A DNA stretch of 64,000 bases from Candidatus Flexifilum breve (GCA_016717205.1 JADKGC010000004.1:558001-622000), one strand, 5' to 3'. Positions 25,537-34,546 are shown, numbered from the stretch's first letter. Program-made: numbers and translations. Notes: a model not told the origin generated them from the sequence alone.

Positions 25537-28002
25537 ATGGCAAATACGGTCAAAATCTACATCGACGATCAGGCTTACGAAGTCCCGGCGGGGACGAATC
25601 TGGTCGATGCCGCCAAATGGATCGGCAACGACATCCCCGTGTTTTGCTACCACCCCAAGATGAAGCCCGTCGGCATGTGCCGTATGTGCCTTGTCGAAAT
25701 GGGGTCGATTGAAAAAGATCGCGCCACCGGGGCGGTCATGTTGGACGACAAAGGCAACCCGAAGATTCGCTGGATGCCTAAACTGCAAACCGCCTGCACG
25801 ACCTCCGTCAGCGATGGTTTGGTGATCCGCACCAATACCCCGCAGGTCGATCAGGCGCGCGAAAACGTAGTGGAATTCCTGCTCACCAGCCACCCGCTCG
25901 ATTGTCCGATCTGCGACAAGGGCGGCGAATGCCCGCTGCAAAACCTCACGATGGCGCACGGGCCGCAGGGCAGCCGCATGGTCTTCGAGGATAAGAAGCA
26001 CCTCGACAAGCATGTGCCGCTCGGCGATCTGATTTATCTGGACGAAGAACGCTGCATCCAGTGCGCGCGCTGCATCCGCTTCCAGGGCGAAGTGGTCGGC
26101 GATGACGTGCTGGCGTTCCACGAACGCGGTCGTTCGCTCCAGATCATCACCGTGAGCGACCCCGGCTTTGATACGTACTTCTCCGGCAATACGACCGATA
26201 TCTGCCCGGTCGGCGCGCTGACCACTGCGGACTTCCGCTTCGGTGCGCGTCCGTGGGAATTGACGGGCGTACCGACGGTCTGCCCGCACTGCCCGGTGGG
26301 CTGCGATATGACCGCCAGCACGCGCCTTGACCGCGACTTCGACGGTCGCGCGATGATCAAGCGCGTCATGCCGCGGCAGAACGAGAACGTCAACGAAATC
26401 TGGATTTGCGATAAGGGGCGTTTCGGCCACCACTTCACACGCAGCGCCGACCGCCTGATGAAACCGCTGGTCAACGGCAAGCCCGTCGATAACTGGGTCG
26501 AAGCTCTGAACGCCGCCGTCAACGACATCAACGGCGCGAACGGCGATGTTGCGGCGATTGCTGGCCCCGGCCTGACGAATGAAGATGCGTTCGCGCTGGT
26601 GCAGTTGATCGGCGCGAAGGGCAACAACAAGCTTGGCGCGTGGGTGCAGCCGTATACGGGCATGGATCTGGTCGCACAGGTGGGTGTGGGCAAGGGTACG
26701 AACCTCGGCCAGCTCGGCAAGGGCGACGCCGTGCTGATTATCGCCAGCGATATTGAAGAAGAAGCGCCCGTGTGGCGTTTGCGCCTCAAGCAAGCGCACG
26801 ATCGCGGCGCGTGGATTTCGGTCGCGAACGCCCGGCACACGCGCATGGCCGACTTCGCGAGCTGTGTCGACAGCTTCCCGGTCGGCGGCGCGGCGGCGTG
26901 GATGAACGACCTGATCAATCAGGAAGTCGGTGCCCACCTCGCCGGGATGAACAACCTGATCATCGTAGCGGGCGCGGAAGGCTTGGATGTGGCGGGGCAT
27001 CGTGCGCTGATGCAGGCGGCGGCCAATTTCCTCATCCAGACCGGGCACGTTGGCAAGCCGCAGAATGGTCTGATGGCGACCTTCCCCGGCGCGAATGCGA
27101 TGGGGCTGCACTACATGGGCTTCTCGACCGAAGAAACGCTCGATATCATCGCCAACCCGCCGAAGGTGCTTATCCTCGCGGACGCGGATGTGTACGCGGA
27201 TGATCCCAACGCGGCGGCGTGGCTGAGCAAGGTCCAGACGGTCATTTCGTTGAGCCTGTTCGCTGACGAAGCCGCGCAGAAGGCGGCGGTCGCGCTGCCC
27301 ATCCAGAGCTTCGCCGAACGTGATGGCACGTTCACCAACGGCGAACGCCGCGTGCAGCGCTTCTACACGGCGCAGGGCCCGATGGGCGCGGCGCTCCCGC
27401 TGTGGCAGATCGCTTCGCGCATTGGCGAGAAGCTGGGTGTCATGAAGACCAAGACCTCGGCGGCGGCAGTCATGCTGGAAATCACGCAGACGGTCGGCGC
27501 ATTCGCCGGAGCACGGTACTCCGAACTGGCGAAGGTCGACCGTCAGTTCCCCGAAGTCGGCGGTGACGACCTGTACTACGGCGGCACGGCCTACAAGAAC
27601 AGCGGCGGCCTCGGCGTGCAGATCGAAGCAGCGGCGGATGGCGGCGCGGCGGCGCAGTATGGCACGGTCAATGTGCCCGCGGCGGTCAGCGGCGATCTCG
27701 TCGTCATTCCGACGGTCAGCCTGTACAACCGGGCGCGTGTGTTCCGTCCGAGCGAAGCCGAACTCATGGCTCCGCGCATCCCGGCACCGTTCGCGGAAAT
27801 CAACGCGGCGGATGCGGGCAAACTAGGCATTAGCGATGGCGACCGGATCGCCATCGACGTCGCCGGGAAGGTCATTGAAGTCGAAGCGCGCGTTAACGGC
27901 AGCGCCCCGCAGGGCGCCATCCTGCTGCCGCGCAACCTAGCGACGGGAGTCGCCGCGCCGCTCGTCCCGGCGGTTGGTCAGGTAAGGGAATTGGTGAGAT
28001 AA
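25537..28002 (+). CDS. nuoG: NADH-quinone oxidoreductase subunit G
   Basis: The large iron-sulfur subunit (821 residues). N-terminal 2Fe-2S domain with Cys 37, 48 and 51 ('FCYHP', 'GMCRMC') and a fourth Cys in 'LQTACTTS'; a His-Cys3 cluster 'SHPLDCPICDKGGECPL'; a CxxCxxC cluster 'CIQCARCIRF' closed by 'DICPVGALT'; and the extra cluster 'CPHCPVGC' at the start of the molybdopterin-oxidoreductase-like domain that fills the rest. The long C-terminal part ends with the MopB C-terminal fold ('LGISDGDRIAIDVAGK'). GAGAGG ribosome site; four bases before nuoH. Confidence 0.96.
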   Translation: MANTVKIYIDDQAYEVPAGTNLVDAAKWIGNDIPVFCYHPKMKPVGMCRMCLVEMGSIEKDRATGAVMLDDKGNPKIRWMPKLQTACTTSVSDGLVIRTNTPQVDQARENVVEFLLTSHPLDCPICDKGGECPLQNLTMAHGPQGSRMVFEDKKHLDKHVPLGDLIYLDEERCIQCARCIRFQGEVVGDDVLAFHERGRSLQIITVSDPGFDTYFSGNTTDICPVGALTTADFRFGARPWELTGVPTVCPHCPVGCDMTASTRLDRDFDGRAMIKRVMPRQNENVNEIWICDKGRFGHHFTRSADRLMKPLVNGKPVDNWVEALNAAVNDINGANGDVAAIAGPGLTNEDAFALVQLIGAKGNNKLGAWVQPYTGMDLVAQVGVGKGTNLGQLGKGDAVLIIASDIEEEAPVWRLRLKQAHDRGAWISVANARHTRMADFASCVDSFPVGGAAAWMNDLINQEVGAHLAGMNNLIIVAGAEGLDVAGHRALMQAAANFLIQTGHVGKPQNGLMATFPGANAMGLHYMGFSTEETLDIIANPPKVLILADADVYADDPNAAAWLSKVQTVISLSLFADEAAQKAAVALPIQSFAERDGTFTNGERRVQRFYTAQGPMGAALPLWQIASRIGEKLGVMKTKTSAAAVMLEITQTVGAFAGARYSELAKVDRQFPEVGGDDLYYGGTAYKNSGGLGVQIEAAADGGAAAQYGTVNVPAAVSGDLVVIPTVSLYNRARVFRPSEAELMAPRIPAPFAEINAADAGKLGISDGDRIAIDVAGKVIEVEARVNGSAPQGAILLPRNLATGVAAPLVPAVGQVRELVR

Positions 28003-28005
28003 CCC

Positions 28006-29520
28006 ATGGCTCAAACTGTTACTGCCCCTGAGAATCAGAGTCGGCGCATTCCGCGTTGGCTGATCATTGTCGGCCTAGTGGTGATCGTCGGGATTGTGGC
28101 GCTGGTGCTGCTCGCGCCGACGCTCTACAGCCTCGGCGACTCGGCGCTGCAAGGCTACTTTAACCCGTATGGTGTCGACCCGTCCCTGATCCGCGAGTGC
28201 TACGGTGAAAATGGCGGCGGCTGCCCGACTGTCCATTCCATCCTCTTCTCGGTGATCTTTCTGGTGGTCATGCTGACGGGCTTTGCTTACACCACGCTGT
28301 TGGAACGCAAGTTCATCGCGTGGTTCCAGCAGCGTTCCGGCCCCAACCGCGTTGGGCCGGGCGGCTTCCTGCAGCCCGCGGCGGACGGCGTGAAGCTGAT
28401 CTTCAAAGAAGATATCATCCCGTCGGGCGCGGATAAGCCGGTGTACTACCTCGCGCCGATCCTCAAGACGGTGCCCGCGCTGATCGTGCTGGCGGTTATT
28501 CCGCTGGGTCCGAAGCTGCTGATCCCGTGGTTTGACGGTCTGTGGTACCGCGTGCCGCTCGGTTTGGCCGATGTCAACGTGGGTATCCTGTGGCTGCTGG
28601 CGATCACCTCGCTCGGAACCTACGGCGTGGTGCTGGCGGGCTGGTCGAGCAATAACAAGTACGCCATGCTCGGCGGTCTGCGCGCCTCCGCGCAGATGTT
28701 GAGCTATGAACTCTGCCTCGGTCTGACGATGGCCGTGCCGATTTTGCTGGTCGGCAGCATGAGCCTCGGCGACATCATCGAAAGTCAGACGTACATCTGG
28801 CAGTGGTATGCCTTCCAGAACCCGCTGGCGATGGCCATCCTGATGATCGCGCTGCTGGCGGAAATCACGCGCTCGCCGTTCGACCTGCCGGAAGCGGAAC
28901 AGGAACTCACGCAAGGGTTCATGACCGAATACAGCGGCATGAAGTTCGCCATGTTCATGATGGCGGAATACCTCGGCATGATCTCGGTGAGCATCATCGT
29001 GGCATCGCTCTACCTCGGCGGCTACAACGACGGTTTCGGCCTCGTGCAGAACCTGCCGTTCCTCGGCCCGGTCGTGCTGATCGGCAAGGTCATCCTGTTC
29101 CTGATCGGCATGGTGTGGGTGCGCGCGACGCTCCCCCGTATCCGCTATGACCGCCTGATGGCGCTCGGCTGGAAAGTCCTGCTGCCGTTGGCGCTGGTCG
29201 CGGTGCTGTGGACGACGGTCGCGGTGCTGCTCGGCGACATCTTCGGTGACCCGATTGCCTACGGCATTGCCGGGCTGGTCTTCTTCGTGGTGGTGATCGG
29301 TGGGTCGCTGTGGGCGCTCAATCGCTCCGGTGAATTCACGAACGATGACGCCAACGCGATGGAGAATGACCCGGTCGTGACGGGCGAACGCGGCGGCATC
29401 GGCTATATGGCGCTGCAGGTGCTCGGCGGCATCATTGCGGTGCCGTTCGTGCTGCTCAAGGCGACGATTGGCGCCCTGGACAGCTTGGCCAAGCTTGCGC
29501 CGGACGATTCTAAGAAGTAA
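28006..29520 (+). CDS. nuoH: NADH-quinone oxidoreductase subunit H (with terminal extensions)
   Basis: The membrane subunit that closes the quinone chamber. Core signatures are 'LLERKFIAWFQQRSGPNRVG', 'LKLIFKED'-type 'VKLIFKEDIIPSGADKPVYY' and 'EITRSPFDLPEAEQELTQGF'. At 504 residues it exceeds the usual 330-420: an N-terminal outer loop ('GYFNPYGVDPSLIRECYGEN') precedes the second helix, and about 100 C-terminal residues include extra helices and an amphipathic stretch ('ALQVLGGIIAVPFVLLKATI'). Confidence 0.95.
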   Translation: MAQTVTAPENQSRRIPRWLIIVGLVVIVGIVALVLLAPTLYSLGDSALQGYFNPYGVDPSLIRECYGENGGGCPTVHSILFSVIFLVVMLTGFAYTTLLERKFIAWFQQRSGPNRVGPGGFLQPAADGVKLIFKEDIIPSGADKPVYYLAPILKTVPALIVLAVIPLGPKLLIPWFDGLWYRVPLGLADVNVGILWLLAITSLGTYGVVLAGWSSNNKYAMLGGLRASAQMLSYELCLGLTMAVPILLVGSMSLGDIIESQTYIWQWYAFQNPLAMAILMIALLAEITRSPFDLPEAEQELTQGFMTEYSGMKFAMFMMAEYLGMISVSIIVASLYLGGYNDGFGLVQNLPFLGPVVLIGKVILFLIGMVWVRATLPRIRYDRLMALGWKVLLPLALVAVLWTTVAVLLGDIFGDPIAYGIAGLVFFVVVIGGSLWALNRSGEFTNDDANAMENDPVVTGERGGIGYMALQVLGGIIAVPFVLLKATIGALDSLAKLAPDDSKK

Positions 29521-29554
29521 ACAGGCGGGGCGCACTTCCTGACCCCACCCCCGA

Positions 29555-29578
29555 CCCCTCCCCGAATTCGGGGAGGGG
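29555..29578. repeat. 24-bp perfect palindrome in the nuoH-nuoI gap
   Basis: CCCCTCCCCGAA and its exact complement TTCGGGGAGGGG are contiguous. Sequence style matches the cores of the family A repeats. Confidence 0.7.
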
Positions 29579-29606
29579 CGCCAACACACTCACCGGGGGC
29601 AAGCTC

Positions 29607-29631
29607 GTAGGGACGCGATTTATCGCGTCCG
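29607..29631. repeat. 25-bp palindromic repeat, family B, copy 2
   Basis: Identical over 25 bases to the copy at 8361-8385. Together with the palindrome just upstream it fills the 181-base gap between nuoH and nuoI. Confidence 0.7.
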
Positions 29632-29701
29632 CTGGCAACGGATGTCAGAGATGGCGACCGAAGCAGTCGGTATGGAGACTCAAGTTTAAGGGATACGCTG
29701 G

Positions 29702-30196
29702 ATGAACATAATTCGCGGTTTTGCGACGACGTTCAAGCATTTACTGGAAGAACCGGTCACCGTGCAGTACCCGGAACAGCAGAAGCCGTTCCGTGAACGC
29801 TACAAGGGCCGTCATCACCTGCGCCGCTACGAAAACGGCCTCGAGAAGTGCATCGGCTGCGCGCTGTGCGCGGCGGCTTGCCCGGCAGATGCCATTTGGG
29901 TGGAAGCGGCGGAGAACACCGACGACGCCCGCCGCAGCCCCGGCGAACGCTACGCCAAGACGTACGAAATCAACATGATTCGCTGCATCTTCTGCGGCTA
30001 CTGTGAAGACGCGTGTCCTACGCAGGCGATTCAGCTCGGTCACGAGCATGAGCTGTCCTTCACCAACCGCAAGGACGCGATCTTCGTCAAAGACATGCTG
30101 ATTGATCCCGTACCGCCCGGCGGGCAGGACACACCGCAGCAGGTTGAACCGGGTAAGTTCGACCGTCCGATCCCGGACATGCCGAACCCGAAGTAA
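29702..30196 (+). CDS. nuoI: NADH-quinone oxidoreductase subunit I
   Basis: A 164-residue ferredoxin-type subunit with two 4Fe-4S motifs, 'CIGCALCAAACP' and 'CIFCGYCEDACP' (clusters N6a/N6b). N-terminal 'FKHLLEEPVTVQYPE' is the usual amphipathic lead. The C-terminal 25 residues are Pro-rich. A terminator and a new promoter follow, so the operon may be split after nuoI. Confidence 0.96.
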   Translation: MNIIRGFATTFKHLLEEPVTVQYPEQQKPFRERYKGRHHLRRYENGLEKCIGCALCAAACPADAIWVEAAENTDDARRSPGERYAKTYEINMIRCIFCGYCEDACPTQAIQLGHEHELSFTNRKDAIFVKDMLIDPVPPGGQDTPQQVEPGKFDRPIPDMPNPK

Positions 30197-30207
30197 GCAG
30201 CTTAGCA

Positions 30208-30234
30208 AAGCACCTCGAACAGGGGTGCTTTTTG
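30208..30234 (+). terminator. Rho-independent terminator after nuoI
   Basis: AAAGCACC (30208-30215) pairs with GGTGCTTT (30225-30232), followed by a T-run. It lies inside the nuo gene order, about 190 bases before nuoJ. Confidence 0.75.
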
Positions 30235-30359
30235 TGTACAACAACCAGCAGTGGTGGCGACAGCACCACCGGACAAAGGCGAACTGAGACCCGCTGGAAG
30301 GGCTGTTTTTCGGCGTGGTCAGTAAATGTTGCAGTTCGGCAACGTGGTCGTCTAAAATT

Positions 30360-30388
30360 TTGAACTATGCGGGGGTTTGTGTTAAACT
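30360..30388 (+). promoter_or_regulatory. Probable promoter for nuoJ-nuoN
   Basis: TTGAAC (30360-30365), 17 bases, TAAACT (30383-30388), with a TG just ahead of the -10. With the terminator upstream this makes nuoJKLMN a second transcription unit. Confidence 0.6.
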
Positions 30389-30425
30389 GCACAAGCCAAG
30401 ATAAGCGCCCAACAGGGAAATCAAG

Positions 30426-31703
30426 ATGCTAGAGCTTATAATCATTTTGGTAATGGGTTTAGCCATTGCTTCTGCGGCGGCGATGCTCCTCACCAGCAAT
30501 GCTGTGCACAGCGCCCTATTCCTGATCGTCACGATGATGTGTATCGCGTTCCTGTTCCTGACGTTGAACGCTCCGTTCCTCGCCATGATACAGATCACCG
30601 TGTACGCCGGGGCGATCATGGTCTTGTTCTTGTTCGTGATCATGCTCCTTGGCTCAGAAAAACTTGATGCCGACACCAGTGAAGCGCGGGCCGACCGTCG
30701 CTACCGCTGGTTCCTCCCGCTTGCGGGGGGGCTGGGGATCGCGTTCGTCATTATGTTGGGTGGGGTCATCCTCGGTGTGATCGGCGGTCGTCCACTGGAA
30801 CGTCCGACTCCGGGGCAACCGCCGCTGCTGCGCGTGATCAATGCCGCGCCAGATGCGGGCAGCTTCGAAGTGCATGGCGCGGATGGTTCGGTGCTGGTCG
30901 AGGCGGTGGAATTCCGCGAAGCGACGGCGTTCGTCGAATTGACCGCGGGCGAAACCATGTTGATGGTGCATTTCGCCAATGACACTACGCAGGAAATCAC
31001 GACCACGCTGGACACCAACACGGCTTCCAGTTTGATTGTGTATGGCGCGGGCGCGCAGCCGCAGGTGACCGTTGTCGCCGATGACCTGAGCACGGTCACG
31101 GAAGATGATGCCAGCCGCGTTGCCGTGTTCAACGCCTACAGCGAGCCGATTTCGCTGGTCGATTTCCGCTCGGACTTTGACGATAACGATACGCTCGTGG
31201 TCATTCCCGAAATTGCCTCCGGTCAGGTTTCGGATGCGTTCTACGTCCCGGAGGGCGGCTTCGACTGGTCGTTCGTCAGCGCGGACAATCAAGCGGAACG
31301 CCTGTTCCGCATGAATGAATATGAATTTGATACCGACAACAGCGAACTGATCGTGTTCGTGGGTGAGCCGACCGTGAGCGGCGCGGAAGCGATTGTGCGC
31401 CCGGTGGCGCTGCCCATTCGCTCGGAAGCGCGTCCGGAATTCGGCGGGCCGCGCGCGATCGGGTACATGCTGTTCACCGACTTCATGCTGCCGTTCCAAC
31501 TGCTCGGTCTGCTGCTCCTCGCGGCGATGATCGGCGCAATCGTGCTGACGCACCGCGAGATCGAACGCGCGAAGGGCCGCGGTCCGGGCCAGCGGCGCGT
31601 GGTCAGCCGTCCGCTCGTCAACGTGATCGCCGCGCAGGTGGGTCACGAGGTCGTCGCGCCGGCAGATGAAGCCGCGCAGCTACCGGAAAAGATGGGGGAA
31701 TAA
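30426..31703 (+). CDS. nuoJ: NADH-quinone oxidoreductase subunit J with a large DUF4397-like insertion
   Basis: Normal NuoJ is about 165-220 residues; this one has 425. Residues 1-80 hold three canonical helices including the pi-bulge helix ('ITVYAGAIMVLFLFVIMLLG'), and the fourth is at about 98-118. From about 126 to 340 an inserted soluble segment appears, then the canonical last helix resumes ('AIGYMLFTDFMLPFQLLGLL'). The insert begins 'LLRVINAAPDAGSFEVHGAD' and contains 'ATAFVELTAGETML', the pattern of DUF4397 beta-sandwich domains; a second similar unit starts near 'ASRVAVFNAYSEP'. With NuoJ's N-out topology the insert would face the periplasm. The C-terminal tail is about 45 residues. 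Reading frame is continuous across the junctions with no stop. Confidence 0.92.
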   Translation: MLELIIILVMGLAIASAAAMLLTSNAVHSALFLIVTMMCIAFLFLTLNAPFLAMIQITVYAGAIMVLFLFVIMLLGSEKLDADTSEARADRRYRWFLPLAGGLGIAFVIMLGGVILGVIGGRPLERPTPGQPPLLRVINAAPDAGSFEVHGADGSVLVEAVEFREATAFVELTAGETMLMVHFANDTTQEITTTLDTNTASSLIVYGAGAQPQVTVVADDLSTVTEDDASRVAVFNAYSEPISLVDFRSDFDDNDTLVVIPEIASGQVSDAFYVPEGGFDWSFVSADNQAERLFRMNEYEFDTDNSELIVFVGEPTVSGAEAIVRPVALPIRSEARPEFGGPRAIGYMLFTDFMLPFQLLGLLLLAAMIGAIVLTHREIERAKGRGPGQRRVVSRPLVNVIAAQVGHEVVAPADEAAQLPEKMGE

Positions 31704-31705
31704 GC

Positions 31706-32011
31706 ATGCCTATCACGATCGATACCTACGTCATTGTCAGCATGGTTTTGTTCAGTCTGGGCACGCTCGGCGTGCTCATTCGGCGCAACGCCATCCTCGT
31801 CTTCATGTCGGTGGAACTGATGTTGAACGCGACGAACCTCGCGCTGGCGTCCTTCGCCAACCAGTGGGGTTCGGAGAGCGGTCATCTCTTCGTGTTCTTC
31901 ATCATCACGGTGGCGGCCGCTGAAGTAGCTGTCGGCTTGGCGCTGATCGTCGCGATCTTCCGTTCGAAGAAGAGCATCAACATCGACGAACTGCATCAGA
32001 TGGAAGGCTAA
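31706..32011 (+). CDS. nuoK: NADH-quinone oxidoreductase subunit K
   Basis: A 101-residue, three-helix MrpC-like subunit with the conserved membrane Glu residues in 'VFMSVELMLNATNLALASFA' and 'AAAEVAVGLALIVAIFR'. Two bases after nuoJ. Confidence 0.96.
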   Translation: MPITIDTYVIVSMVLFSLGTLGVLIRRNAILVFMSVELMLNATNLALASFANQWGSESGHLFVFFIITVAAAEVAVGLALIVAIFRSKKSINIDELHQMEG

Positions 32012-32016
32012 AAGGT

Positions 32017-32108
32017 AGGACTGAGCAAATACAGGACTGAGGACTGAGAAAAAGATCATGAGTAGAGACAATACTCAGTCCTCAGTCCTTCGTCCTCAGT
32101 CCTCACTC
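32017..32108. repeat. Inverted repeat family E between nuoK and nuoL, copy 2
   Basis: AGGACTGAG units (32017-32048) oppose CTCAGTCCT units (32072-32108), as in the copy between nuoD and nuoE. Confidence 0.7.
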
Positions 32109-32119
32109 TAGGGGAAACT

Positions 32120-34525
32120 ATGGAAAATTATCCACAGCTAGTTCCACTCATTATCCTCATTCCCGCGATTGGCGCGTTCATCAACCTGTTCTGGGGCTAC
32201 CGGATGGGGGAGAAGGGCGTGGCGATTGTGGGGACGACCGCGGCGGCTCTGTCATTTGTCGTCGCCGTCCTCCTGTTTAGCTACTTGAGCGGCAGCGGCT
32301 ATCAGGCGGTGATCGTCAACCCGCCGATCTTGGATGGCTGGCTGCGCATCCCGTCGGCGGGCGTCGAAATCCCGTGGCAGATGCGCGTGGATACGCTGAG
32401 TGTGACGATGATGCTGTTCGTCACGGGGATCGGTTCGCTGATTCACGTCTACTCCATCGGCTACATGCACGGCGATCCCAAGTTCCACCGCTTCTTCACC
32501 TATCTGAACATGTTCCTCGCGTTCATGCTCATTCTGGTGACGGGCAACAACTTCCTGATGATGTTTGTCGGTTGGGAAGGCGTGGGCTTGTGCTCGTTCC
32601 TGCTCATCGGCTTCTGGTTTGACAAAGCCAAGGGCGTCGGTTGGCGCAACGGGAATGCAGCGCGTAAAGCCTTCATCCTCAACCGAGTCGGCGACTTCGG
32701 CCTGATGATGGCGCTGTTCCTGATGTTCTGGACGTTCGGCACACTCGACTACTACAAGCCCGGTGAAGTTCCCGTCATCCTCCATGCGTCGGCGGAACAC
32801 AGCGAAGAAGCGGTCGTTGCTGAAGGTGAAGCTGCGGTTCCGGCTGAAGGCGAACACAGCGAAGCGGCTCCCGCGGAAGGTGATCACGCTGAAGCGGCGG
32901 TTGTCGACGGCGAACACGCCGCCGAAGCCGAACATCCGGCGGATAACTCTGCCCGCGCCACCGATGAACTCGGCGTATTCGGGCAAGCCGAGCGCATGCT
33001 CCAAGAAGGCCGCGAAGTCGATCTCGGGCCGTTCACTGTGTCGATTGAAACCATCATCACGCTGATTACGCTGTTCCTGCTGCTCGGCGCGACCGGTAAA
33101 TCGGCGCAAATTCCGCTCTTCATCTGGCTGCCGGACGCGATGGCGGGTCCAACGCCGGTCTCCGCGCTCATCCATGCCGCGACGATGGTCACTGCGGGCG
33201 TGTACATGATGGTGCGCTCGAATGTGTTGTTCTACAACGCCGAACTGACCTCGTTCATTGTGACGCTCATCGGCGTCTCGACGGCGCTGGCGGCTGGCTT
33301 CATCGCCCTCGGTCAGTGGGACATCAAGAAGGTGCTGGCGTACAGCACGGTCAGCCAGCTCGGTTTCATGGTGGCGGCGGTGGGGATCGGCGCGTACGGT
33401 GCGGCGATGTTCCACCTCGTGACGCACGCGTTCTTCAAGGCGCTGTTGTTCCTCGGCAGCGGTTCGGTCATTCACGGCATGGAACACGGCCATCACCATG
33501 TGGCGCATTCCGCTCACGGGGATGATGACCATCACGACGATCATCACGAAGAACACGAATTCGACCCACAGGACATGCGCAACATGGGTGGCCTGTGGCG
33601 CAAGATGCCGATCACCTATTGGACATACCTGATCGGGACGCTGGCGCTGGCGGGTATCATCCCGTTTGCGGGTTTCTGGTCGAAAGACGAAATCCTCGCG
33701 GATGCATGGGTGGTGGGTTTCCAGGACGGCGAACTCAAGGGTTTCATCGCGTTCGCCATCCTGCTGGTCGCGGCGGCCTTCACCGCTTTCTACATGTGGC
33801 GGCAGGTGACGATGGTCTTCCACGGCGACCCGCGCACTGAAGCGGCGGATCACGCGCCGGAGAGCGTGCCCACGATGACGATCCCGTTGATCGTGCTGGC
33901 GTTCTTCAGCCTCGTCGCCGGGTTCTTCAACACGCCGACGGGCTTCCTCGGCCTCGACAGCCTGTTCGGGGCGCACCGCTTCACCGACTGGCTGGCGCAA
34001 TCCGTGCAGAATGCGCACGCGGGCGCGTTCCAGTTGGGGATCGCGGTCACCGCGCTCATTCTGGCGCTGGGCGCGATGGTGCTGGCTTCCCGCATCTACG
34101 GACGGAACAAGGCGGTCGTCAACAACAGCGATCCGCTGGCGCTCCGTCAGGAAACGGCGGGCATGTGGCGGTTGGCGAATGCCAAGCTCTACTGGGATGA
34201 AACCTATAATCGCCTGTTCGAACGGCCGTTTAACGCGCTCTCGCGCTTCTTCGCCGACACGCTCGACTGGGCCTTCTGGCACGACTATGTCCACGACACC
34301 GTCATCTACAAGGGCTTTAACGCCGTGGGCGAGGTGTTGAGCAAGCCGATTGACCTCGGCATCATCGATGGCGCGGTCAACGGGATGGGCCGTCTGGCAA
34401 AATGGGTGAGCGGTGGTCTGCGCGGCGTTCAGACGGGTTATGTGCGCACGTATGCCATCACGCTGCTCATCGGCGTGGTATTGGTCATCATTGTCATTCT
34501 GCTGCCGCTGCTGCAACGCGGTTAA
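32120..34525 (+). CDS. nuoL: NADH-quinone oxidoreductase subunit L with acidic and His-rich insertions
   Basis: The distal proton-pumping, antiporter-like subunit. Canonical motifs: 'FVGWEGVGLCSFLLIGFW' (TM5 Glu), 'TGKSAQIPLFIWLPDAMAGP' (TM7 Lys), 'HLVTHAFFKALLFLGSGSVI'. Its 801 residues exceed the usual 600-670. Two insertions explain part of this: residues about 222-275, a repetitive Glu/Ala/His segment ('AEGEHSEAAPAEGDHAEAAV'), and residues about 453-482 with 12 His and many Asp/Glu ('GHHHVAHSAHGDDDHHDDHH'). The C-terminus has the long lateral helix region ending in two more hydrophobic stretches. Confidence 0.95.
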   Translation: MENYPQLVPLIILIPAIGAFINLFWGYRMGEKGVAIVGTTAAALSFVVAVLLFSYLSGSGYQAVIVNPPILDGWLRIPSAGVEIPWQMRVDTLSVTMMLFVTGIGSLIHVYSIGYMHGDPKFHRFFTYLNMFLAFMLILVTGNNFLMMFVGWEGVGLCSFLLIGFWFDKAKGVGWRNGNAARKAFILNRVGDFGLMMALFLMFWTFGTLDYYKPGEVPVILHASAEHSEEAVVAEGEAAVPAEGEHSEAAPAEGDHAEAAVVDGEHAAEAEHPADNSARATDELGVFGQAERMLQEGREVDLGPFTVSIETIITLITLFLLLGATGKSAQIPLFIWLPDAMAGPTPVSALIHAATMVTAGVYMMVRSNVLFYNAELTSFIVTLIGVSTALAAGFIALGQWDIKKVLAYSTVSQLGFMVAAVGIGAYGAAMFHLVTHAFFKALLFLGSGSVIHGMEHGHHHVAHSAHGDDDHHDDHHEEHEFDPQDMRNMGGLWRKMPITYWTYLIGTLALAGIIPFAGFWSKDEILADAWVVGFQDGELKGFIAFAILLVAAAFTAFYMWRQVTMVFHGDPRTEAADHAPESVPTMTIPLIVLAFFSLVAGFFNTPTGFLGLDSLFGAHRFTDWLAQSVQNAHAGAFQLGIAVTALILALGAMVLASRIYGRNKAVVNNSDPLALRQETAGMWRLANAKLYWDETYNRLFERPFNALSRFFADTLDWAFWHDYVHDTVIYKGFNAVGEVLSKPIDLGIIDGAVNGMGRLAKWVSGGLRGVQTGYVRTYAITLLIGVVLVIIVILLPLLQRG

Positions 34526-34546
34526 TACACCGGGGAGAATTTTTGG

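Noticed and set aside
32252..34516. 754-codon antisense ORF opposite nuoL (and similar long antisense frames opposite rpoD, nuoG, nuoH and nuoN)
   Set aside because: These are shadows caused by GC-rich codon bias; their translations are His/Arg/Gln-rich low-complexity sequences and the + strand genes are unmistakable.
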